From Hyphomonadaceae bacterium (lineage in GTDB: Bacteria > Pseudomonadota > Alphaproteobacteria > Caulobacterales > Hyphomonadaceae), in contig JADKDU010000001.1 of assembly GCA_016714495.1 (NCBI GenBank), positions 1 to 64,000 on the forward strand: a stretch of 64,000 nucleotides of DNA. Reading direction: 5' to 3'. The notes under the pieces were generated by a model, which saw only the letters and a list, made by a program, of their open reading frames with translations, had not been told where the DNA came from and did not search any database. Made by a program: the position numbers and the translations under genes. The stretch's first letter is position 1; every line of letters begins with the position of its first letter. Positions 52,195 to 61,101 of the stretch are shown one piece after another.

Positions 52195-52344
52195 GGGGCG
52201 GTGAGTTCAACCGGTCAGCGCAACACATTCGCTAAATCGCTCAGCTGGGGATTGGAAGTCCTGCGATATTCTCGCCTCATCGTCATCGCTCCACGTCCTC
52301 CTATCAAGGTACGTGTTGCGCTGACCGATTGAACTCACCACCCC
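52195..52344. mobile_element. 150-bp MITE with IS30-like terminal inverted repeats
   Basis: The outer 32 bases at each end (52195-52226 and 52313-52344) are inverted repeats with only two mismatches. The end core GTTCAACCGGTCAGCGCAAC closely resembles the ends of IS30 (GATTCAATTGGTCAACGCAAC-like) as I remember them. The 86-base centre has no coding capacity, so it is a non-autonomous derivative needing a transposase in trans. No clear target duplication is visible. Confidence 0.75.
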
Positions 52345-52711
52345 GAGTTGGTCGCAGTGCGGCTTGTGGCGATCCCGCTGAGTCGCCAGGAGCGGCCAGT
52401 CATCCAGCCCCTACGCGCCCGCCGGTTGATCACCAAACTCGGACGTTCGTAATGTGCCGGCCGCTTGGTGCGCGCTGCGAGCCGTTGAGGCCGCCCGCTT
52501 CGCCGTCTCGGATGGCGCATGATCGGCGCTGGGGCGCTTGCGGGCCCGGGCAAACTGCGTCTGGAATCAGGCGATTGCTTGAGCCCGGCCAAGCGCTAAG
52601 GGGTGGAACCCCGGCAGCGACTTAACCTGGCAACGCCCTGTCGCGTAGCTGTAGGCTTGGCGGCGCGGGCGTCGGCGACACGCCGTCCTTTGAGAGTGGT
52701 CGGCGGGAGTT
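52345..52711. other. Intergenic, no gene seen
   Basis: The frames here are Arg/Pro-rich and lack motifs or ribosome-binding sites. Nothing specific between the MITE and the terminator at 52712. Confidence 0.4.
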
Positions 52712-52738
52712 GCCTCCCCCACTTTCGTGAGGGAGGGC
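52712..52738 (-). terminator. Terminator hairpin of the leftward REDY-like gene
   Basis: GCCTCCCCCAC-TTTC-GTGAGGGAGGGC hairpin of about 11 bp with one C-A and minor end mismatches, 12 bases past the stop at 52750. The T-tract on the leftward side is poor. Confidence 0.45.
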
Positions 52739-52749
52739 TTTGCGCGTGT

Positions 52750-53190
52750 CTATTCGAGTTCGGAGACGACGATGAATTGCGGGGCTTCGGCAAAGCCCAT
52801 GAACTTGCCCATGATGCCCTGCACGATTTCGCCTGGCATGTCTTCGGCGACGAAGCCGTCCATGTCCGACACCGAGAAGGTCTCGATGTACTGGACGGTC
52901 GGCTTGCCATCGCCCATCAGCAGTTTCTCGGCGCGCATCGTCCGGAAGTCAGCGACGCGCGAGAGGCCGCGCATGGTCGGGTGGTCGGTCGCCTTTACCC
53001 AGGCTTCGAAGTCAGCCGGCGTAACGCCAGCTTTCAGCGAATAGAGAATAATCAGGTTGACCGGTTTGTGCACGGCCACCGGAGCAGGCGCGGGCGTTTC
53101 AACAACGGCGGACGCCGGGGTCGCTACAGGCGCGGGCGCGCAGCCGACTGCCGAGATCATCATCGGCAGGGCAAGGAAAAGACATTTCAT
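52750..53190 (-). CDS. REDY/HapK-like lipoprotein
   Basis: 146 residues from the ATG at 53190. The lipoprotein signal is MKCLFLALPMMISAVGC, then an Ala/Pro/Val linker and a dimeric alpha-beta-barrel-like domain: VNLIILYSLKAGVTPADFEAW, DHPTMRGLSRVADFRTMRAE, QYIETFSVSDMDGFVAEDMP. The pattern matches proteins annotated as REDY-like/HapK. Those are linked to prodigiosin clusters by name only; no such cluster is here. Confidence 0.75.
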   Translation of the reverse strand: MKCLFLALPMMISAVGCAPAPVATPASAVVETPAPAPVAVHKPVNLIILYSLKAGVTPADFEAWVKATDHPTMRGLSRVADFRTMRAEKLLMGDGKPTVQYIETFSVSDMDGFVAEDMPGEIVQGIMGKFMGFAEAPQFIVVSELE

Positions 53191-53320
53191 CGGTGTGATT
53201 CCTATTGTGAAAGGTATTGCGGTTGGCGCGCCGTGCAGGAGGCCTGATTCGTGATGGCAGCCTTCCCCACGCGAACCGTAATATGTCTGCGCAATCAAGA
53301 GAAACGATTGGGCGTTGGGC

Positions 53321-53494
53321 GATAACGCCAGTTTGCTGCTGATTGGCAGGGCATTGGGACGCACCCAAGCGGCGACAACCGCCCGCTACAGTCACCTGTG
53401 CCATGATCCGGTGCGGGACATGGCCGAGAAGATCGATCGCACGATCATGGGTGGCGTAGAGCGAAGCGCCGAGTCAGGTGACGTCTTAGCTTGA
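53321..53494 (+). pseudogene. C-terminal fragment of a tyrosine recombinase
   Basis: The 58-codon frame to the TGA at 53494 reads DNASLLLIGRALGRTQAATT, ARYSHLCHDPVRDMAEKID and RTIMGGVERSAESGDVLA. This is the canonical integrase tail (G-x-x-LG-x-TQ-x-x-TT-x-RY-x-HL-x-x-DPVR), including the catalytic Tyr. The RHxxRH part and the N-terminus are missing upstream. It marks an old, decayed integration. Confidence 0.75.
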
Positions 53495-53703
53495 GACATT
53501 GATGCCCTCTAGCGCGCATTCGACCGGGAATTGCTGTTCTTGGTCCCCGGGCTGATCAGGCTGATCATGGCCTCAAGGCGATTATGCATCGTGCCCGACT
53601 TTCGCACTTGAATTCGGCTCCCTTCCACGCATGCACGTAAGAGGCTGGACGCTCCATGTGCGTTTCCGCGGCTTGCTGCGAAGCATTTAGACGCATCGGC
53701 GCG

Positions 53704-54458
53704 CTACTGCATGATAACGTCGCCTGAGAGGCAGAATGTGCCGGCTCCGACACCTGGCCGGGTCCTGGAAGTCCAGGCGGCGACGGCGTCGCGCCACGGC
53801 ACACGCTGTGTGGGAGCTAGCGGGACGCGAACGATGTCGGCGCCGTCACGAATCAGGACAACCTCCGCCCCTTCATGCCATCGACAGCCTTGGTGAGCGC
53901 ATCGAACGCCTTCGTATCAAGAAAGGGCGGCTTCGCGTCGCCATCGGTCTCGGCGGTGTCGAGCCAGATGGAGTACTGGCCCGACCCAAGGTAGGACGGA
54001 TTTGGTTCGTACGGACCAAACGGCGCGCCATCGATCACCACCTTGATCTTCACGGCCCCGGGGATCGGCTTGAAGTCCTTTCCCATCGCGCTGAAGCTCA
54101 CGTGTCCGATCGCCGGTTTCACCACATGAGGCGGTTGGTCGCCAACGGCGCTGTAGTAGCCGACGCTCAACCTGGCGCCGGAATAGGGGTTAAGCAGATC
54201 CTTGTCTGCGGTGGGATAGATCGCAAGCCGTGCGGAGCCCGTCACCGTGTAATCAAACAGAACGCGGGCCTTTGCACCATCCACCTTGCCCATGGTCTGC
54301 AGGAGATATTTGCCGCTTTCGGGCGCATTGTCCGAGCCCAGTGGGTGGCTGCAGCGGCTCATCCAGCCGGCTGCATCTTGCGCCGATGCAGGGGCCGCGG
54401 ACATCGCAGCGACAAGGCACAAAGCGGAAGGAAAGCAAAAAGCAGATGCAAGTTTCAT
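53704..54458 (-). CDS. Secreted protein, C-terminus frameshifted
   Basis: Starts at the ATG at 54458 (MKLASAFCFPSALCLVAAMS, a signal peptide ending APASAQ). The mature part includes GWMSRCSHPLGSDNAPESGK, ARVLFDYTVTGSARLAIYPT and GQYSIWLDTAETDGDAKPP. The uninterrupted frame stops at 53853, but a missing base near 53870 would continue it as GMKGAEVVLIRDGADIVRVP ... GVGAGTFCLSGDVIMQ to a TAG at 53704. That gives ~251 residues and a second Cys. Family not recognised. Confidence 0.75.
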
Positions 54459-54840
54459 GACGAACCTAACCGAGCCGCAGTTGGAATAGTCTAGTCCCGG
54501 CTGATGCGCTGTCCAGAAGGGCGTTGCGCTTGTCCGCTGAGCGCCTGCACGCCAATCGCCGGGAGCGAGAAGCTTCGTCATTCGAAGAGAAACTCTACCT
54601 TGGCCCGCGACGCCCTAGTCGAAGGATAATCTGCGGCTGACCCTTGCGATCTATGCGCAGCCGCGGGCAGCGGCCGAGTTGACCGTCCGAAATGGGCCGT
54701 CTGCTATCGGACCCCAAGCTGTAATCGATGGCAGGATCGATCATCAGCTGCCATTCCCAATCTCTTCTGACAACGCCCCGCAATGAGGCCGGATTTAAGC
54801 CCCAACAATTGCGCTGCGGCGCCTCTTGCTCGCCCCAAGG
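54459..54840. other. Intergenic, no gene seen
   Basis: Only short Arg-rich frames on the reverse strand and nothing on the forward strand. No repeat or terminator was noticed. Confidence 0.4.
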
Positions 54841-55604
54841 TTACCCTGAAACCAAATCCCGGTAGGCGCGCCAACTCGCCAAACCTAGCCAAGGAAATAC
54901 GAAGGTCAGGGCCAGGAAGCCCGTAAGCGCTGTCGCGAATGTAATGCCAGCCAACAGCCCCGCCCACAGAATCATGGGTGCGGGATTCCTGACCACAGCT
55001 CGGATGCTTGTGACCGTCGCTACGAAAACATCGTTCTGTCGATCAAGCAGCATCGGTGCGGAGACGACCACCAGGCAATAAGCCAGGAAAGCTATCGGGC
55101 CGCCCACGATCGCGCCAACCACCAACATCACATGGCCTTCGGGTGTTCCGATTGCAAAGACCACAAACTCAGGGAGTGTCTTGTGAAGGCGATGTGTAGA
55201 CAAGCCGTAGACGATTTGTGCAATACCTCCCCACATCAGGAAGATGATCAGCAATGCTAGACCCAGATATGCGAGGTCTTGACGGAAAGCTGATCTGACA
55301 AAGATGATGTCACTGAGCTTGGGCCGAGTGCCGCGCTCGATCAGTCGGCCCGCCTCGTAGAGGCCCATCGCCAGGATGGGCGCCACAAAAAAACGAAGCC
55401 ACAGATCAGCGCCCAAACCCAGAAGGCCAAGTTTGACGCGACCATCGCGAATACCAGAAATGCACTGAACAGAGCCAGGGCACATCCGTAGGTCAGACAG
55501 GGGAACAGCACTTTCCCCAAATCCCCCCACGCCTCCGAAAGCCAACGGAGCGGAGCGGTCAGTTCGACAGTCCTTACGTTCGGCAAGGTATCCGGTGACT
55601 GCAT
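54841..55604 (-). pseudogene. DUF2189-type membrane protein, frameshifted in a T7 run
   Basis: The start is the ATG at 55604 (MQSPDTLPNVRTVELTAPLRW). The first frame covers LSEAWGDLGKVLFPCLTYGC and WVWALICGFVF. A run of seven T (A7 on the + strand, 55386-55392) then shifts the frame. The second frame continues APILAMGLYEAGRLIERGTR, LSDIIFVRSAFRQDLAYLGL and the last helices to the stop at 54841. The order of helices and the MGLYE-x-x-R-x-x-ERG motif fit DUF2189. Proteins of this family often neighbour cytochrome genes, as here. It may be an error in a homopolymer. Confidence 0.8.
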
Positions 55605-55649
55605 GTGCTGACCCTGCAATGGCGCGATCTCCAGCCGAACGCCGCCTGC

Positions 55650-56018
55650 CTAGTTCCTGAGAGAAAGGAGGTACTCCGCAAGCATCTCGAGCTGACCTTC
55701 CCCAACATTCACGTACGGCATGTGACGATGCTGACTGCTGTGCAGCCAGACGTTAAGCGCCATGGTTGTCATTCCCGGGATGTTGGCGATCGTCTCGAAT
55801 GTCGGAGCTTTGGGATCTGGAGATCGGGTTTGGCCGACAGCCACCGCGTGGCAGGCAGAGCAGGCCTTCTCGGCGTAGACAAGACCCGACGGTCGGGGCG
55901 GATTGGTTTGCGCCTGACCGGGTGAACGGTTGCTGGCCGGAGCCGGCGCAGCGCCGAGACCGGTGACACAAGCGGCGGCGAGGGAGGCGCAACCCAACAT
56001 GACCAGCAATCGGAGCAT
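55650..56018 (-). CDS. Small c-type cytochrome lipoprotein
   Basis: 122 residues from the ATG at 56018. The lipoprotein signal is MLRLLVMLGCASLAAAC, then an Ala/Pro/Ser linker and the haem site YAEKACSACHAVAVGQ. A Met ligand is likely in HRHMPYVNV, and the C-terminal helix GEGQLEMLAEYLLSL is typical of cytochrome c. It is upstream of and co-directional with the DUF2189-type gene. Confidence 0.87.
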   Translation of the reverse strand: MLRLLVMLGCASLAAACVTGLGAAPAPASNRSPGQAQTNPPRPSGLVYAEKACSACHAVAVGQTRSPDPKAPTFETIANIPGMTTMALNVWLHSSQHRHMPYVNVGEGQLEMLAEYLLSLRN

Positions 56019-56367
56019 CGCTTCCTCGCGACAGTTTCTATGGACGGCAACCACGAAGCTACCGCACCGCGAGGGTCGCGGCCTGATGTGGATCAAAGGG
56101 CCCAGGCCTGCACAGCGAGGCCGGGCGCAAAAAGCCAAGTCGAGCAGAATCCACTCCTGCCGAATTTCTAAATTGATGGGGTGGACGCCCCACGCCAGCC
56201 GTCCCGCCCTGAAGCGACGCGACATTTGCGACGCGTCTCACCCGCTTAACCAGCGCGGCGGTGATGGACTCGATCCGCTTTGCTCCCCGTTGCGTAAAGG
56301 GAGATACACGCCATCAACCATCCTCACCCCCTGAACAGGCGAGGCGCATGCTGGTGGCGGGGCGGAC
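56019..56367. other. Intergenic before the first export operon
   Basis: No coding frame is supported. It must hold the divergent promoters for the cytochrome and the HlyD gene, but I see no clear palindrome or -35/-10 pair. Confidence 0.4.
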
Positions 56368-57384
56368 ATGGAAAGTTCTGAAATGAACATCTCTGAAAAG
56401 CTGAAATCCCTATCGATCGACCGCTCGGCGTCCCCTAGGTCAAGCACCCGCTGGCGGATCGCCGCGCTGGCAGCTGCCGTGATCGCGGTCGGCGCCGTGG
56501 CGTGGAGCATGCTCGGGCGCGGCGCGGCGCCCGTAGGGGAGACCGCAAGGGTCGCCGGCGCAGCAACAGCGCCGGCCTCGGCCTCCACCGCAGATAGGCC
56601 GCGTGGCGGACTTGTCGCGTCCGGCTACGTCGTTGCAAGGCGATCGGCGACAGTCTCGGTAGACATCACGGGGCGTCTGACCGACGTAACGTTCGAGGAA
56701 GGCGCCGTCGTCGAAAAGGGACAGATACTGGCTCGCCTCGATGATGACCTGGCGCGATATGACCTGGAGCTGGCCCGCGGCCGTTTGCAATCAGCTAACG
56801 CGACGATCGTCTCCCTGAAAGCTCAGATGGTCGAGGCGGAGGCTCAAAACCAGCGCGCCAACCGACTGGCGCAGACGGGTGCAGTCTCTGCGGCATCGCT
56901 CGACGCAGCAGTTTCTCGTATCGCCTCCCTTACCGCCCAGTACAACGCTGCAACGGCCGACGCACGCGTCGCCCAGACAGCAGTGGCGCGGCAAAGCGAG
57001 TTCGTTGAGCGTCACATCATTCGCGCGCCGTTTGCCGGCGTCATTATCGCCAAGAACGCGCAAGCAGGCGAAATTCTGTCGCCGGCAGCGGGCGGCGGCG
57101 AGTTCACGCGGACCGGCGTGGCCACGCTGGTGGACATGGCCAGCCTCGAGGTGGAGGTCGATGTCAATGAGGGGCAGATCGCCGACATCAAACAAGGTCA
57201 GTCAGCCAAGATCGTACTCGATGCCTATCCTGACTGGCAAATCGCCGGAGAGGTTATCGCGATCATCCCGACCGCCAATCGTGATCGCGCCACGATCCAA
57301 GTGCGGGTGGGCTTCAAGGAGCGTGACGCGCGCGTGCTGCCTCAGATGGCGGCAAAGGTGACGTTCGACAGATCGGCCAGCTAG
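56368..57384 (+). CDS. HlyD/MacA-type periplasmic adaptor
   Basis: 338 residues, membrane-fusion protein of a tripartite exporter. It has one N-terminal anchor (WRIAALAAAVIAVGAVAWSM), the lipoyl half-motifs ASGYVVARRSATVSVDITGR and ITGRLTDVTFEEGAVVEKGQ, a coiled-coil hairpin (~130-190: LELARGRLQSANATIVSLKA), then APFAGVIIAKNAQAGEILSP and the beta-barrel. An ATG at 56383 is an alternative start. It is the first gene of an operon with an ATPase and two FtsX-type permeases. Confidence 0.9.
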   Translation: MESSEMNISEKLKSLSIDRSASPRSSTRWRIAALAAAVIAVGAVAWSMLGRGAAPVGETARVAGAATAPASASTADRPRGGLVASGYVVARRSATVSVDITGRLTDVTFEEGAVVEKGQILARLDDDLARYDLELARGRLQSANATIVSLKAQMVEAEAQNQRANRLAQTGAVSAASLDAAVSRIASLTAQYNAATADARVAQTAVARQSEFVERHIIRAPFAGVIIAKNAQAGEILSPAAGGGEFTRTGVATLVDMASLEVEVDVNEGQIADIKQGQSAKIVLDAYPDWQIAGEVIAIIPTANRDRATIQVRVGFKERDARVLPQMAAKVTFDRSAS

Positions 57385-57408
57385 GGTCGCCTCGGAGCAA
57401 GCAACGCC

Positions 57409-58098
57409 ATGTCGGACAGTGAGTTGATCGTCCTGCGTAATATAGCCAAGACTTATCGCCGCGGCGACGAGACGATCAGCATCTTCACCGATCTGAATCT
57501 TTCCATACCGCAGGGCGACTTTGTAGCCATGATGGGCCCATCGGGTTCAGGCAAGACGACCCTACTCAATCTTCTGGGCGGCCTCGATCGGCCGACCGGC
57601 GGAACAATCCTGTTTGACGGCGCGCCAATCGAGAAACTCTCGGAAAGCCAGCTGTCCGCCTGGCGCGCGGCGAATATCGGCTTCATCTTCCAGTTCTACA
57701 ATTTGATGCCGACCATGTCCGCCGCACGAAATGTCGAATTGCCGCTGCTGCTTACGCAGCTTGGCTCCGTCGAGCGCAAGCGGCGGGTGAAGACAGCACT
57801 GGAAATCGTGGGCCTCGACAATCGCGCTGGTCACAAGCCGAAAGAACTCTCCGGCGGTCAGCAGCAACGGGTAGCCATCGCCCGCGCAATTGTTGCAGAC
57901 CCCAAGCTGATCCTCGCCGATGAACCCACCGGCGACCTGGACCGAACTACAGCCGTCGAGATCCTCGAGATGCTTCAGTTGCTTAACCGCGAGTTGGGCA
58001 AAACCATCGTGATGGTGACCCATGACCCCGCTGCTGCAAAGTATGCGCGGCGCGAACTACATCTCGACAAGGGCACATTCGAGGAGCGGCTGACGTGA
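57409..58098 (+). CDS. ABC transporter ATP-binding protein (MacB/LolD type)
   Basis: 229 residues. Walker A is MMGPSGSGKTTLLNLLGGLD, the Q-loop FIFQFYNLMPTMSA, the signature KELSGGQQQRVAIARAI, Walker B LILADEPTGDLD, and the switch MVTHDPAAA. LolD/MacB-like ATPases work with FtsX-type permeases. The next gene starts 4 bases inside its stop. Confidence 0.95.
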   Translation: MSDSELIVLRNIAKTYRRGDETISIFTDLNLSIPQGDFVAMMGPSGSGKTTLLNLLGGLDRPTGGTILFDGAPIEKLSESQLSAWRAANIGFIFQFYNLMPTMSAARNVELPLLLTQLGSVERKRRVKTALEIVGLDNRAGHKPKELSGGQQQRVAIARAIVADPKLILADEPTGDLDRTTAVEILEMLQLLNRELGKTIVMVTHDPAAAKYARRELHLDKGTFEERLT

Positions 58099-59257
58099 GC
58101 GACTTCCGGCTCATCCTTTCCGGACTGGGACGGAAACCGCTGCGCACCGGTCTTCTTATCTTTGCGATCTTCATCGCCTTCCTTATCTATGGGGTCTTAG
58201 CGGCATTCCAGTCGTCCCTTGAGAATGCGGCAGGGCCTTCATCAGGCAACAGGCTTGTGGTCGCGAACCGCATCAACTTCACCCAGCCGCTTCCCCTCGC
58301 TTATGTGAACCGCATCCAGAATGTGGAGGGCGTGGCAGACGTAAGTTATTCCAACTGGTTCGGTGGCTACTACCAAGAGCCTCGTAATTTCCTGCTGACG
58401 TTCGCGGTCGACCCGGAAAGCTACACACGCATCTACAGTGAATATGTGATGCCCGAAGATCAGCGACAGGCCTTCATTACCAACCGCGACAGTATAATGG
58501 TAGGCCGATCGGTCGCTGAACAATACGGCTGGCAGCTGGGCCAGCAGATACCGCTTTCATCCAACATCTGGCGCAGACGTGACGGCACGTCGGTCTGGCC
58601 TGTTGTGATCCGCGCCATCTACGACGGCAAGGACGCCAACACCTCCACAGGGTCCGTCTTCGTCCATTTCGAGTATCTCGATGAAGGGCGCACCTTCAGC
58701 AATGACACGGTCGGCATTGTTCAGATCGTTACGGCAGACCCCGCGCAGAATGATGCAGTCGCGGCGCGCCTGGACGCACAGTTCGCCAATTCGCGCGCCG
58801 AGACGGAGACACTGTCCGAGCAGGCTTTCAATGCCGCCTTCATCGACCAGCAGGGCAATATCGGATTGATCATTCTTGTGTGACGGGCGCCGCTTTCGTC
58901 ACGATCCTGCTTATCGTCGGCAACGCAATGGCCGGCGCTATCCGTGAGCGCACCGGCGAAATTGCGGTCATGAAGACGCTTGGCTTCACGTCCGGCCGCA
59001 TAGGCCGCATTGTTGTTGGGGAAACGCTTCTGCTTGCCCTATTCGGCGGCATGCTCGGCCTGGCGCTTGCGAACCTTCTGACAAATGCGCTGAGCAGCAT
59101 CCCCGCCCTGAACCAGTTCTTCGGCGGCATGCGCATCACGTCGCAGATCGCGCTGTCGGCCGTCGGCTTCATGGCCGCCCTCGGCTTCATCACGGGCGCC
59201 GTACCGGCCTTCAACGCCATGCGCGTGAACGTCATCACTGCCTTCCGGAGGATCTAG
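58095..59257 (+). pseudogene. FtsX-type ABC permease, split by one lost base
   Basis: The first frame (58095-58883) carries the N-terminal helix (PLRTGLLIFAIFIAFLIYGVL) and the MacB-like periplasmic domain (GNRLVVANRINFTQPLPLAY). It ends in QGNIGLIILV-stop. The second frame (58880-59257) begins TGAAFVTILLIVGNAMAGAI and carries the last three helices (RERTGEIAVMKTLGFTSGRI). Adding one G at GTG(G)TGACG near 58880 joins them as IILVVTGAAFVTILL, giving a standard ~387-residue permease. Most likely one functional gene with an error, less likely a real break. Confidence 0.88.
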
Positions 59258-59260
59258 CCC

Positions 59261-60439
59261 TTGGCCTCCATTTTCCGCCAGATATCTGCTGTCATCGCCA
59301 TGACCATAGGCGGCCTGCCTAGCCGCTTCTGGGGGTCCATAACGACCATCCTTTCGATTGCACTAGTTGTTGCGACGCTGCTGGCTTTCCTGGCCATGTC
59401 GGCCGGCTTCGCAAAGACCGTCGCTGGCACGGGCTCTGACGACATCGCAATGATCCTCGGAACCGGCTCCGAGGCGGAACTCAACTCGACCATGTCATCC
59501 GAGGCCGTGCGTTTGCTCGAGGAGTCGCCGGGCTTTGCTCGCGATGCCTCAGGTCGTCCGATCACCTCCCCAGAGTTGTATGTCGTAGTGGGAGCTAACC
59601 GCCGGGCGGGCGGCGGTGAAGCCAACGTCTCTCTGCGTGGCGTGACACCCCGAGCGCCCGACCTGCGTCCAGGTTTTCGCTTTAGCTCAGGCAGGATGTT
59701 TGAGCCGGGTACAAATGAGATGATCGTGGGAGCCGGCGTCGTAAGAGAGTTCAAGGGATTTGACCTCAACTCCGAACTGCAGCTGGGCGGAAGCTCATGG
59801 ACGGTGGTCGGCGTATTCGAAGTGCCTGGCACGGTCTTCGACAGTGAGCTTTGGGCTGACCTGCCGGTGGTTCAGAGTCTCTTCAATCGCGGACCATCCG
59901 TTCAGGCTTTGCGGGCACGCCTCGAATCTCCTGCGTCTCTTGCAGAGGTGAAGGCTTTCGTTGCGAGCGAGCCGCGCCTGCAGGTCGATGTGAAGACCGA
60001 GAAGGAGCATTTTGCCGGCGAAGCTCAATCCCTCCAGTATCTCATCTATTTTGGCTGGGCGCTTTCCATCACACTGGGCTTTGGCGCACTCGCTGGTGCG
60101 CTTAACACGATGTATGCGGCTGTCGAAGCACGCAGCAAGGAACTGGCGACGCTTCGCGCTATCGGCGGCTTCCCGGCCTTTATGGGAGCCATCACAGAGT
60201 CTCTGGTGCTGGCCCTTTCAGGCGGCCTTGTCGGCGCCGGCGCCGCGTACCTGCTCTTCAATGGGCTGACGGCGTCTACGCTGGGCGGCGGGTTCACACA
60301 GGTTGTCTTCGATTTCAACGTCGGACCAGCACAGATTGTGGCCGGCGTGCAGCTCGCCGCTTTGCTTGGCCTGGTCGGCGGAATTTTCCCTGCCCTCCGC
60401 GCGGCAAGGACTCCCCTTTTGAAACTCGGCGCGGATTAG
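59261..60439 (+). CDS. FtsX-type ABC permease
   Basis: 392 residues from a TTG at 59261 (MASIFRQISAVIAMTIGGLP). One N-terminal helix, a large periplasmic domain (FRFSSGRMFEPGTNEMIVGAG, LQLGGSSWTVVGVFEVPGTVFDSELWADL, here quoted as SSWTVVGVFEVPGTVFDSE), and three C-terminal helices with EARSKELATLRAIGGFPAFM and LALSGGLVGAGAAYLLF. It probably pairs with the preceding permease as a heterodimer, as in LolCE-like systems. Confidence 0.92.
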   Translation: MASIFRQISAVIAMTIGGLPSRFWGSITTILSIALVVATLLAFLAMSAGFAKTVAGTGSDDIAMILGTGSEAELNSTMSSEAVRLLEESPGFARDASGRPITSPELYVVVGANRRAGGGEANVSLRGVTPRAPDLRPGFRFSSGRMFEPGTNEMIVGAGVVREFKGFDLNSELQLGGSSWTVVGVFEVPGTVFDSELWADLPVVQSLFNRGPSVQALRARLESPASLAEVKAFVASEPRLQVDVKTEKEHFAGEAQSLQYLIYFGWALSITLGFGALAGALNTMYAAVEARSKELATLRAIGGFPAFMGAITESLVLALSGGLVGAGAAYLLFNGLTASTLGGGFTQVVFDFNVGPAQIVAGVQLAALLGLVGGIFPALRAARTPLLKLGAD

Positions 60440-61101
60440 CTCTGGGGCCTCGTCGCTCCGCTCCGTCGCTCAGCCGCTCCGTAAGGGACAACCACAGAAG
60501 GCAAAACTGGCCGCCTGCTCAAATTAACCGTGGTCCGAAGAAACGAGGCAGGTCATAAGCATAACGGGCCAAGCTCCAGAAGCGTGGCGCCCAACAGTAG
60601 CTTGCGCTGGATCAAGGAAGGTGCGCCACATGTGGCGCAGTCAGGACTGCTGACTGGAATGCAAGCGAACCGGATCACTCATGCTAGCGTCGTCGGCGCC
60701 AAAATTTGGGGCTGCCACAGCCAGACCACTTGAAGAGCTCGTCATCGCTCACAGATCGTTACGCTCTGGGAATTTGCTCAACACGCAGCGAGCTCCTTTG
60801 GCTCCGATGCTGACGCCGCGGAGAATTTTGGTTCCTCCAACTCACCGGTGCGACTCCTCGCCCCGTTGGCCGCCTAGATGACCAGCGCGCGACAACGCTC
60901 CACCGGCTGGGCTTTCACTCGAGCATGGATGAAAAGCCCTGTTGCCCTCGAGATGCGACAGGAAAGGAAGACGACGTCACCGCGATTAGGCAAGCCTGCA
61001 GACGCTAGAATGTTTGGGTTTGCTTTTCGCGAAAGCGGGCAGTTTTTTACTCTCGTGGACCCCGGCGGCAACGCGCGAACGCCGCACCTTCGTGAGACGA
61101 T
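60440..61101. other. 660-base gap between the two export sets, with an 18-bp palindrome
   Basis: No convincing gene in either direction. At 60622-60639 there is a perfect palindrome, TGCGCCACATGTGGCGCA, possibly an operator for the downstream export set. Short frames (for example 60878-61105) lack motifs and start signals. Confidence 0.4.
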
